Shown: one piece after another, positions 1 to 14,765 of the stretch
Position numbering within the stretch: the first letter of the stretch is position 1
Layout: each line of letters opens with the position of its first letter
Assembly (NCBI GenBank): GCA_963070105.1
Contig: OY718807.1
Span: forward strand, 2,547,001 to 2,611,000
Source of the DNA: Litomosoides sigmodontis
Taxonomy: Eukaryota; Nematoda; Chromadorea; Rhabditida; Onchocercidae
Length of the DNA: 64,000 bases
Direction: 5' to 3'
The notes under the pieces: generated by a model
Told to the model about the DNA's origin: nothing
Database searches by the model: none
What the model saw: only the letters and a program-made list of their open reading frames with translations
Made by a program: the position numbers and the translations under genes

Positions 1-970
1 ACTGAATGTAGTCAGAATTGCAGTGTTCAACATGTAGCTAACCTTTCAGTTTAAGACCGTAAATTTAGATGATTTCATTGTATTCTTGCAATTTTAATTT
101 CTCTTTTAATTATTTGTCGAATTCTCTTTCTGCCTTATAACTGCGGTAGGAATTAGAAAAAGGTTTAGTGAAAATTGCAGCTAAAGATAGAAGCCTAGTG
201 AAGAGGAGACGTGGTTGAAAGTGGTCTGATGGACCCCTGCCACGAGGTCATCGCATCAGCATCACACCTTGATGACCCCTGCTGTACTCGACAACCACTT
301 CCTACCGCTTCGTTCGCATTTGTGAAAAGCTATTGTTAGACGCAATTACAAGTGCAAACTTACTACCACTCCTCCTCAATAATTCTCTCATACAGCTCTC
401 TGCATACCGTATTTCCTCAGCGAAATTATAATTTTCCAATTATCGTACTTCTTCTATAACAATGAATCATCACTGCAATGTAGCAGAAATATCTCTGTCT
501 TTTTTTTCCCCCTTTTAACCAATGCCGAACAAGTAAGTAAGTAAGTCGTTGAAGAATCTTCTAAATCTATCGCATTCGCTAATTACCGATGAATTGTGCA
601 CCACAAATGTGAGAGTGGCCGTTGTCCATTCATTTGCTAAGAGAGGGATAGCATGCGGTAGGTGAACTGTTAATATATCACTTAGAAGATTCACTTAATC
701 AAACGTATGGATAAAGTTTAAAGCTGTCTCTCTATTAGTGGTTATTTACAGCGTCGTAAAAGTAGCATACTGGGATATCAACCATTGAAGAGTTTATGAT
801 GCTGTTAAATTTGCCAATGTGTTAAGGATATGTTAGCAATTATTTTATGTGCCATCGCCAGATGTGCATATCGTGTCGCTTTAGTTCAGTGACGAAAGTC
901 TCTACACTAGCCTAACTTCATCTACAGTAATGGAAGTTCAAAAATTTTGCTAGATTGAGAGTTAAATTAA

Positions 971-1036
971 AATTTTTGAAAAATTTATCCAATTTACCGC
1001 TCATCTGCTTTCACTACGGCTGGTGTCAAATTGTAA
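971..1036 (+). repeat. 66-bp direct repeat, copy 1
   Basis: This segment recurs at 1438-1503 with a single visible mismatch (C/T in TCATCTGC versus TCATTTGC). The copies lie 467 bp apart and flank an AT-rich segment with an inverted repeat. No coding frame is shared in a meaningful way. The origin could be a local duplication or the ends of a small non-autonomous element. Confidence 0.85.
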
Positions 1037-1165
1037 CTAACAAATTTGGTTAGATTAAAAATTTTGTTAGATTAAAAAACTAAAAGATTAAATAAATAAA
1101 TATATATATATATCGTTAGTTTTTTTCCCTCTAATCGCTAACACTCTTTCTCTATTGATAAAAAT

Positions 1166-1220
1166 GATAGTGATATGAGTGATTTATATCACTTTGAGTA
1201 AATCATCCATATCACTATCA
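1166..1220. repeat. Foldback (inverted repeat)
   Basis: TGATAGTGATATG (1165-1177) is matched by its reverse complement at 1208-1220. Inside the loop a second inverted repeat, AGTGAT...ATCACT (1178-1193), nests in the first. The element lies between the two 66-bp direct repeats. It could form a cruciform or a small hairpin RNA. No function is known. Confidence 0.6.
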
Positions 1221-1437
1221 ATTTGTCATTCTTTAGTAGCATTTTATCAGTGATTATTAGTTAAATTTTCGAAATTTTCCTCCATTATATCTATTTCTTG
1301 CAATAATATGCCTTAATTAATGCAATTAATGCATTCCACCATCATATAGTATCAATTGTTACACAAACAGATCAGATCCGTACTGCTCTTCCATCATAAT
1401 AATATTGCTATTATTTTCGCTTAATTTTGTTATAATA

Positions 1438-1503
1438 AATTTTTGAAAAATTTATCCAATTTACCGCTCATTTGCTTTCACTACGGCTGGTGTCAAATTG
1501 TAA
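1438..1503 (+). repeat. 66-bp direct repeat, copy 2
   Basis: This is the second copy of the segment at 971-1036, identical except for one base. A short reading frame beginning around here is an artefact of the repeat and is not taken as a gene. Confidence 0.85.
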
Positions 1504-2506
1504 TCCGTTCCGGTCACTATATGATCATTAAATCAAGCTGCAACGCATATCATCCTCTTCTTTTTCAAGTATCATCTGGTGAATTGAACTGGTCATCATC
1601 CATCTTTCTCCTTCGTCTCCTCCTATCTCAAATTTATCCTCAACGATAGCGCATCTGACCAATTTCCCTTTCAATGCAAGCAACCTAATCATTCAACTTA
1701 AAATTGTAAACATTGAAAGTTTCCCTCAGTGACAGTCAACTTTTGCAGTAGTAGTAGTAGTAGTAGTGGTAGTGTTAGAAGCAAATATGTTTGAGTGAAT
1801 TTATTTGAAATGATAATTTTTCTCTGCGATAAGCGATAAGCAAATTTGAAGAGCTAAAAATGACAGAAATACTTTAATTTTAGTAGTAGTAGCACTATGA
1901 AAGATGGAAAACACTACGCGCATTTGTTTGGCGCAAAATTGCTGTTGCATTTTACCTTTCATAATCCTCTTTCGATCCTCGCAACAGCGTTTTACACATT
2001 ATCCTTCTTTACATATTCCATCCATTCAATAACAATTCAATGTTTTGCGTTAATTTCTTAAAAATCTGATTGAATTTCACACCGAGAATTGAATTTCCTT
2101 TTTTTTTTTGACAACAAATTTTCTAATTTTCGAAAATGCGGTGGAGAAATTTTTCGCATCCAGTTTACTATGTGATGAAAATACATACCTCTCCATTGCT
2201 TATTTCTCTGTCCGTTTGTTCTCCTCTCATTGGTTTTAATTTTAACAGAAAATAACGAAAATAAAAAGCAACCGAACAATCAAAGGTAAATAATGGAAAA
2301 ATTCTAATCTAATAATACAATATTAGAAATTAATAGTAGCAAAATTTATTAATTGATTTGCTAATGAATGGAATAATTTATGTCAAAATATTTCAAAAAA
2401 AATTTTCCTAGAAATTTATTAAATTGTTAATTTTACAACGCATATTTTGCTTCGGTCCTAAATTTTTATGCACTTCTTTTTTAATGCTTGTTTAATTAAT
2501 TTTCGG

Positions 2507-5500
2507 ATGATATATCTATCATCATTAAATGAGAGCACGCAAACTGGTTCATCACCACCAATCGCAACTGCACCATCAACCTCAACTGCACTATGCCAAG
2601 TTGCAGCAACAGCAGGTAATCTTTTGAAAAGATTAAGAAAAAAAATTTTTTTTTTTAAATTTTATAACAAAAATTAATGAAATACTTTTTTTTTAAGTAA
2701 AAATGAATTACTGAAACGGAAAGTGAAAATTTCTAGTTTTGCTAAAAGTTATTCTAAAAAAAAAATAGGTAGAAGTATGTGACGGGATGAAAATTTCGAC
2801 TAAATTAATCAATTTATCAATCTTACCTATCCTATCGCATATCAGTTCAATTTAATCGAAATTAATCGTTTGCCATCCAACGATCGATTGATTGATAGTG
2901 AAAAGGTGAAGTGTAACAACAGGTTGCTGCGTAGCATGCATGATTCCCATCACGGATCAACACTTCCTTTTAATGAACGAGCAAAGTTGGCATTGTGAAT
3001 GCTTACGTTGTTCGCTATGTCATTGCTCGTTACACGCTGCAACTACGTGTTTCTACAAGGATGGTATGGTACTCTGTCGTGATGACTATATCAGGTTGGA
3101 ATTTTACTGCCAATTTATCAAACTTATCATATCACACAAGTTCAACATTGAAATTTAACATTTTTAACAATTGATATATATTTGTTTATATGGGAGAAAT
3201 TATTGTGTTGTATTTAAATATCTTATAGTCTTTTATGCTGTCTTATTGTCTTAACAAATTTTCATTATTTAAATGATTCATTTATCGGCTTTTTTTTTCC
3301 ATTAGCTTTGTGAAATTGAAGTTAGAATTTTGGAATTATCAAATGCTGTGTGACAAAGCAGCAAATTTTTAGCAATTTAATAATGTTTTTTATTTGCATT
3401 GAAAAATATTAAAATTGTTATTCAGCGATGATAGGCTAAAATTTACGAATTAATTTATAGTAAATATGGTAAACGTTGTGAGCGATGCACGGCAGTGCTG
3501 TGTGACGATGATATTGTTATGCGAGTTAATGAAGCAATTTTTCATTTGGAATGTTTCACGTGTGGCGTCTGTTCTACGCCACTTCGAGCAGGTCAATTAT
3601 TTATGATGGGATGTAAGGGAACGCTGTATTGTCATGGTGCTAATTCATTTTTAATTAATTTTCATTTCTTTTTAAATTTATTACAAATCCCTATCAATGC
3701 CCTTAACTTGGCACAGTTTCAAGATTGTTAAGGACGAAACTTAAAATAAACCACGAATTAATTAATTAATCATTAATTATTAGTTGTTTTTTCTGCAATT
3801 GATGACTGAAGTACGCATAGAATAGAAGTAAATTGACAAGTAAATAGCAACAATTTGTTTATCACTAAATTTTTTTTAAAATAATTTTTCAATTAAAAAG
3901 TGTTAGAAGTGAATTCTAAGATGAAACAATTGAGTAGCACAAATGAATGAATTAATTTTGAAAATTTGTCATTTTTTGCCATTAGTTTCAGTTAAAATAA
4001 AAGGCAACAATGGAGGATCTTCCTGAAATGTCTGTGTGAAAAATGTTTCTAAAACATAAAAATATCACAAATGATATTTTTATGTTTTATAATTCAGTAA
4101 AGGAAATGATATTCAGGTTTCAGTGCATTTTGGAGCGGTGAATTCCATTGATGATAGTTCGTTGCGAATCACCGATTCACCGAAGATTTCATTGGTACGA
4201 GGAAAAGGACATTGTCGAAAGTGGAAGAAATCAAATGATGACGTTGAGAGTATTGCAGATAGCACTGGTTAGTAGGAAAATGGTTTTTCAATTGATTTGA
4301 TTACTTAATAGAGATTAGCTAAATCCCTTCAAATCTTCTTCCTTAGCTACTTCTGATAGTAACAATTTACTGATATGTGATGAAATGTAAAATGATAAAT
4401 GGAACAGTTAGTTCACTCGTAAAGCATTTAGAGTTGGAAATTTCAACTAGTTTACGGATAAGTCGTTGAAACTTAGGTTTCAAGTTCGATTTACAGAATA
4501 AGTAAAGCCTGAATAATACAATGTATTTTGTATATATATTTGTGTATCACTAGCATTTTCATTATCATTTACTTTTATTTGATTTTTTATCTTTTTTTTT
4601 TTTAAATGATAATCAGTCATTTTTATTTGCATATGCTTTTACTACTTAAATATTTGATTTAAATTACTAAACGAAGAAATTTTTTCCCCAAAGACCGTTT
4701 TCTTCTATTTCTTTCAATTCCGCACTTTCTCTTTTTGATAAATACAAATAACAATTTTTTCTTTTCTTTTTGATAAATCCTTTCGCTTATCATATTTGAA
4801 AGAAAGTGAATCCGCACATGATGCAGAAGAGATAAATATTTCAACGGGTTATGGCAGTTCTGTATCGGAACTTGAAAACTTTTTAAATTGTGATATTTTG
4901 TGAGTAAGAAAATTCCCACCTGACTACCGTATCTAAGCGCTAATTGGCGGCTATGCGGAAAGCATAGGCTTTGCTAGACGCACTCAAACATCGGCTTTAT
5001 TGCTCGCATAGCAAAACGATTAGCGGTGGATGGCTTTTGCGTGAGCAGACAACAGTGTGCTACACATTTCAATCATTTTAAGGAAACATTTCTTTTCCAA
5101 TACCGGCGGCACGCCTCTAAAAAACGCCTCTGCTAGGTGAAGGGATGATGCGCTCGACGTCATATCCATCGGTCAAGTAAATTTAGTAGTTGCCGATGAA
5201 TTAGTAAGTTAAGTAAACGGTTAGAATGAAAGGTTTCTTCTTGGGAAGATATGTTGGATGGACGCGCATAAGCCATCGCTGTTACTCTGTTAAAACGATA
5301 ATTTCAATGTATAAAGCGATACACATTTCAATCTTTATTTGACTTTCTAGTGCAAAGTGAGGTTCACGTCGCCCTCCAATTGCGCTAACGTACACTCCTT
5401 CACTGCATGCTGTACGTTTGAATTCATGGATTAAAAATTGTGAATTTATGATGGTATTGTTTCGTACATTCAGCAAATAGCAAACAATCTATAGATTGCG

Positions 5501-6340
5501 TTGAAGAGGAAAATCTAACGCATAAATCAAAACGGATGCGTACGAGCTTCAAGCATCATCAGCTAAGGACAATGAAAAGTTATTTCAATTTAAATCATAA
5601 TCCAGATGCTAAAGACTTGAAGCAACTAGCGCAAAGGACTGGTCTTACCAAGAGAGTTCTACAGGTAGTTTGAGGTTCTTTCTTTAATTAAGAAAAAGAT
5701 TATCAATGAATGAAGAGACTATCAATATCAAGTTTTTACAAATATTACATGCTGACTGGTCTCCAATCTCTTTGAAAAGCGCAAAGAAAGCTCTTTTCAG
5801 CAGCTTATTGCAACATTTTGCACTTTTTAATAAGGACTTACAAGTTCTGTTGAATATTATTCAAAGTACCACACTTTTCAGGTCTGGTTTCAAAATGCTA
5901 GAGCAAAATTTCGTCGTAATAGTACACAATGTCGTGAAAGTTCGAGCAACTCACCGCGTGTACCACCCCTTCCAAGTACTTCGTTTCATGAATCGGTATC
6001 TTTCTTAATTATTTTCATTTTTCGCTTTTTTCTTTTCACTTCTTTGACTTCTTCAACTCTCTGTCGCTGCAAGCATGATCAAGGATTAAGGCTTAACTTT
6101 TCAACCTGTATTGGAATCAATAAACTTCAGATAACGCGCAGCTCAGTAGGTGATACTATGGAGGAATTGTGGCGAACATCATTAAGTCCGAGCGAAGACA
6201 GCCAACGAAATGGACGATCTGGTAGTTCAAATGATGATGACAATTTAGACAGTAAAATCGAAATTGAAGCAAGCAGTTCTACAAGATTGCCTGAGACATC
6301 ATTGGCTGAACATTTCGGCGCGGATCCAATATTGCTCTAA
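2507..6340 (+). CDS. ttx-3: LIM-homeodomain transcription factor, LHX2/9-apterous type (ttx-3-like)
   Basis: The model has eight exons: 2507-2615, 2923-3094, 3461-3636, 4124-4267, 4803-4899, 5481-5664, 5882-5995 and 6131-6340. Phases agree throughout and give 401 residues. LIM domain 1 (about residues 38-93) shows CVAC, HCEC, CSLC and CRDD ligands. LIM domain 2 (about 100-157) shows CERC, HLEC, CGVC and CHVH. An acidic/serine linker leads to a homeodomain (about 249-308) with helix 3 VWFQNARAKFRR. The helix 1-2 sequence (KRMRTSFKHHQLRTMKSYF) is the LHX2/LHX9/apterous class, which in C. elegans is represented by ttx-3, a selector of interneuron identity. The protein should act in the nucleus and bind TAAT-type sites, with LIM domains contacting LDB-type partners. 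The start is the weakest part: ATG 2507 has no good splice acceptor nearby, and a further 5' exon is possible. The C-terminal exon is rich in Ser, Asp and Glu. Confidence 0.88.
4050..4089. repeat. Perfect 18-bp hairpin in an intron of the LIM-homeobox gene
   Basis: Positions 4050-4067 are the exact reverse complement of 4072-4089, separated by a 4-base loop (CAAA). The hairpin ends about 34 bases before the acceptor of the exon that starts at 4124, so in the pre-mRNA it would sit over or near the branch and polypyrimidine region. Confidence 0.8.
4921..5290. promoter_or_regulatory. GC-richer intronic block, possible regulatory element
   Basis: This part of the intron between exons 5 and 6 of the LIM-homeobox gene is about half G+C over several 60-base lines, against roughly 30 percent around it. 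It has no open frame with splice sites that fits the gene. It contains homeodomain core sites such as CTAATTGG near 4940 and GATTAGCGG near 5018. An enhancer or a remnant of a transposon are both possible. The assignment is inference from composition. Confidence 0.3.
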
Positions 6341-7810
6341 ATATTTATGAAATGAAGCACACATACGGTACTGATAACTCTATAAATTCCATCCGATCTT
6401 TCACTTTCACCATTAAGAAAAACAATCAGAAAAAGAAGAAAAATTGAATTGACAGCTTTCTTCTCTCCCATTCCTCCCACAACAAAAAGCGTAAAAGTCC
6501 TAGCAACAATGCGCAGCCCCATAAAGCTTCTCTCAGAGCATTATTTTTACTATGAAAAACTGAGTAATTCCAAAACACCAAGTGAGAGGGATGATACATC
6601 TAGCAAAATATCAGAAGAAGACATTGCGTAGAGACAAAAGTGATGAACGTTTGAGAATTGAAAATTATAAGATGAAAAATTGTCTAAGTACTTTTGCTAT
6701 GCTTACATAGTACGAGCAGTTTCAATTGCCGCCACTTCAATATGCCTGACCTTTTATTCTTCGAGCAAGCATACTTAAAAAATACCATGAGTTAAATTTT
6801 CAATGCATAGACCACTTAATTATTCCTTGTTACGTATTGAATTTTTAATATGCTTTCTAGAGGTATTAAGGTTCAACTCAACGGACAAACTTTCAAAACA
6901 TTAATTATCGATGAATCTCCTGAAAACCTCATCCTATAAATCACTACAGTAACCGTAAATAATTTTTGACTGAATTCACACATGGACTTTTATTAAAAAT
7001 TCTGAAGTTGGATAAAAATATGGTAATACAATACGTGAAAAAGCATATTTATGGTGTAGGCAGAAATCTTAAGTCTTTAATAAATAAAACTGATAAATTG
7101 TTTATTAAATAAAGCTGATAAATCTGATAGTTTTTGAAAAGCGAGAACTAAAAAGATACTTCAAAATAGAAAATTATAAGTTCCACACATACAGCAACAC
7201 TAAAAATTGCTAAAAAAAATTAAATAGTTTTTCAAAAACGAGAATTAAGCGTTTCAAAGAAAAACGGTACCAAAATAACAAATCAGAGTCTTTTAAAAAA
7301 GAATAACTTTAAAATGATTGAACTGCATCTACCTGTAGTCATTTGAAAACTCAGTTATGAATGCATTAATTTCTATTTCGAAATTTTTAATAAATTTTTT
7401 CTTGCCCTATCAATGACAGATTTTAATGGCAAACTCCTAAAGGTAAAGAAAAGTCTACAGTGTTAAATAAGCGGTCCGTTTAAACCACTTGATTTCATTC
7501 AGAAGAATATTCCTAGTTTTCATCTATTACAGTGTTTGCTGCTGCTGCTAATTGTTTCAACCAGGAAACGCTTATATTTTTGAAAAAAATTTGAAATTCA
7601 ATGGATCACTTTAAATAATGATGCAGTTTTTGAGCACTTCGTGGTCGAAACTTACTAGTACATTAAACCGACTTTTAATTTTCCAATAAAAAATTAGCAA
7701 ATATTAAGTTTGAAATTAGAGTTTAAAAACAAAGATAAAGACACAATAAATAACCAAAACTAAAAAACAATAACCGAAGCCAAAACAAAACAAAAACGGA
7801 ATTGGCAAAA
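6341..7810. other. Convergent 3' flanks of the LIM-homeobox and helicase genes
   Basis: No gene is seen here. The stretch lies between the two stop codons and must hold both 3' ends. Candidate AATAAA signals for the plus-strand gene occur near 7079-7115. Short frames at 6337-6631 look random. Several partial direct repeats such as AAATAAAACTGATAAA occur at about 7083-7125. Confidence 0.5.
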
Positions 7811-11797
<3,987 letters not shown>

Positions 11798-13571
11798 TAC
11801 GCTAACCACCAGGAGCTCGAAGTCTAAAAATGAAAAATGAATGAATGCAGACAGGAATTGGAATTCCACTTGTAACACACTCTCATAACTTGCACTCTTA
11901 GCACAGCAGCCTTTCGTGTCTTAGTCCAAGACATTTTTAAATGGTAAAAACGATTGGAACAGATAATCCATTCCACATATAAACCTTCCGCGCTTCACGT
12001 AACAAATTAAGAAACACAAGCAGTTGTTGTCTGACACAAAGTAAGTGTGCAATGCATGTAGGGAAACACGTTTTGACGTTGTACAGCAGCTTCATAATGG
12101 CTGAAATGTTGGAGAAGCTGAAATGTTGAATTCCATAAACAGATGTGAGCTTGGGAGTGGTAGAAGTGGATGTGTGGTACTCAAAAATTTGTACTCAAAA
12201 TAATGTGATATAAATACCGAAAAAAAAACTGAAATAGGCAAAAACTTTGAAGAAATTAAATAGCATTCAGATGGTTTCTTGCAACTTGTAGACCGCCTTA
12301 ACCGATTAAAACTGACGTCTACTGCGAAAAGTAAGTGAAAGATTGTAAAATTATACGCTGTAATTCAGCGTACTACAAAATTCTAGACGACGACATTAAT
12401 TTCACGTAAAAGATAAAAAATCATTTGCAGATGGATGTGTGAGAAAGGGAAACTTAGAAGCTCTCTACACCATTCATTCATCCATCCATCCATCCTACGG
12501 ATATCAAAATAATCACTTCTGTTGCAGCGCTTCTCCATGTACTAATTTCGATAAGCCAGAAATTAGCAACAACTTACTTGTTGAATTTTGAAAAAGATTT
12601 AAATTAGAAAAGAAATGTATAAGCTAATACTTGTCATCACTGCATTATAAGCCATCAATTGCTCAAAGATGTCCACGTAAAGGCACGAGCAGTAATTTGC
12701 TCACTATGACTACTACTTTTATGCAAAACTAAACGCCAAAGATAAAGTAGTAACTTTTCGTGGTGGGTGAGGAGAAGCTCTGGAAGCTGATCAAAACTCA
12801 AAACAGATAACGGCAGTTTAGTAATGGTGTAGTGGTAAAATATTTGACTTAAGGAAACTCAATCGACAAAATTGTGGAACTGGGGAGTCTGAGCTTTCAA
12901 AAAGTGACTGACATTTTGGGTGAAGAATGTGGAAAAATCAAGTGAAATTAAAGTGTTGCAAATGCCGATGACCATAGCATGCATATTTTATTCACGTATT
13001 AAAATATACAAACATACCGATGCAAGAAGTAAATAAAATAAACTTGAAAAAAAAACATTCAATTTTGCAAAAAATTTTCCAACTAGCAAAAGTGCAAATA
13101 ATACAGAAACATATTGGAAATATATGAATAAAAATGCAAAATGTTAACCAATAATCAGGAAATTAATACTTTTGAACTCTTAACGAGAGAATGAGATAAA
13201 CTGTTGGCAGTGAAAGATCAGACAATCTGGTCTGATCACACTAAATACCTACAAAATTAGCAATCTCTACAACTGAAGACAATACAATTAAAACAATGCC
13301 AGCTGACGGACTTCAAATGAAGCAATTAGTGCCAAGAAGCAATGCAATAAAAAGGCTTGATGATAACTTGAGCAAGGGATGGTGACAAAAATAATCGGCA
13401 CAACAATGTGCTATTTTTATGCTCTTAACTTCTTGTCAAAGCTTCTTGGTCCTCGACATTATTAGCACATTCGGTTCCCTATTCTCTACGACAATTCGAG
13501 ATAAACTACATTCAGAAAACTTCGAAAATCACAGCTTGAAGAACTTATCATTATTTTCACCATTAAAACTA
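11798..13571. other. Intergenic: helicase 5' flank and MTFP1 3' flank
   Basis: No coding exon is supported. On the minus strand an AATAAA signal (TTTATT at 12987-12992) could end the MTFP1 message. A small CATC repeat lies near 12473-12494. The remaining sequence is AT-rich without long frames. Confidence 0.5.
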
Positions 13572-14765
13572 CTATTTTTCAAAAACTTCGGCTGAATAGA
13601 ACTTTCTTATTGAAGATTCCATTCCAATTTCAACGGCTAGATCAATTGGTTTCACAATGAATGGGATGGTACATAGTCCCAGTACTGTAGACGTCAATTT
13701 TTGTACTTTTAATGGCCACTTTGTTGACCTACAAATTATAGGAGTAACAACTGCAACAACTTTAGCGGAAACAAACCCAATGATTGCGTCACATAATAAT
13801 GGATTTTCATTCAACAGTTTTCTTAGCATTCGCGGTAGATGCAAATAAATGTTATTTTCACTAAATATCAGATCTGTAGAATAAAAACTATTTGCATTTT
13901 CTGATCCCAATCATCTGTTATTGGTAACTGACAGATATTTTATCATTTCCATGTTTTTTATGCCGTACGCTTTTTAAGATAACGAAAATAATCACGCACA
14001 ACAAATTTTTTGTAAAGATAATTAACCTGCGGAGCAAGTGGGTAGATAAATAGCAAATGCGATTGATCATAAATCCTGGAATAAGAACAGATGCCAAACT
14101 CTGCCAGAGTAATGTATCAATAGCTCGAATAGCAACAGCTCGATATCGTTCCTTGCTATTCAGATAATGCAACTGAAAATAAAATTTTTAAACGGTGTTG
14201 TTATCAAACGATAACATATTATTACACTGTTCTTCTCAGTCTTCTGGTTAGGAAATAGATTTATAGGTAGTTGGAGTACGTAGGAAGCTATACGAATTAA
14301 CCTGGTAAGTTTTTCGACTTTTGTCAGCGGTGTCAGAAAAAACGTAACCCATTGCGATAACATACGATAATCGTACTGCATTTGTCGGTACCCAAGCTCG
14401 AAATGCTTCGCCAACTTCATTTGCATAGCCTGAACAAAGTTACAAAGTGGTAAAACAAGTTCAAAAGTCCATAACTAGCAAGAAATATGTTAAATCTTCC
14501 GAGGTACTACAAAGAACTTGCAAAATGAAGGATAAAAATGTGAAATCTCAAAAATAGGCTTTAATTTGCTTAAAAATAAAAGGTAAAGAATACCATCTTG
14601 AGTTGGTGCACGTTTTACCTAACTACAAGACAAACTTAAAAGTAGTAGTAAAGACATTTCGATCATGTAAGACTTACCAAGAAATCGCACCGCAGTATCG
14701 CGATGAATGTCTACTTCACGCAAGTCTTCCTGAGCTTTCTCATAAGTTGTTACGCTATCCTTCAT
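13572..14765 (-). CDS. mtp-18: Mitochondrial fission process protein 1 (MTFP1/MTP18)
   Basis: Four exons (14765-14678, 14429-14302, 14172-14027 and 13728-13572) encode 172 residues, close to the 166 of the human protein. The N-terminal segment ends DIHRDTAVRFLGYANEVGEAFR, matching the family signature before the first membrane segment. Further on come LLWQSLASVLIPGFMINR and then STKWPLKVQK...LGLCTIPFIVKPID, the conserved C-terminal half. The protein is an inner-membrane factor that promotes mitochondrial division in other animals. Several hydrophobic stretches agree with a multi-pass membrane protein. An ATTTCAG acceptor 20 bases before the ATG suggests spliced-leader addition. Longer open frames that overlap exons 2 and 4 are in other frames or run into introns. 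Confidence 0.92.

Larger units (their letters stand above)
1..2506. other. Upstream region of the LIM-homeobox gene
   Basis: No complete gene is visible. The stretch holds a 66-bp direct repeat (971-1036 and 1438-1503), a foldback at 1166-1220, a TAG trinucleotide run near 1747-1767 and a GC-richer block at about 195-330. That block contains a possible short first exon (229-321). The rest is AT-rich with many stops in all frames. It probably contains promoter and enhancer sequence for the gene that starts near 2507, but this is inferred from position only. Confidence 0.5.

Noticed and set aside
5706..6008. 100-residue plus-strand frame
   Set aside because: It overlaps the last homeodomain exon (5882-5995) in another frame, which lacks the WFQN motif.
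14160..14426. 88-residue frame over MTFP1 exon 2
   Set aside because: It is a different frame from the one encoding the conserved YANEVGEAFR segment and runs into the intron.
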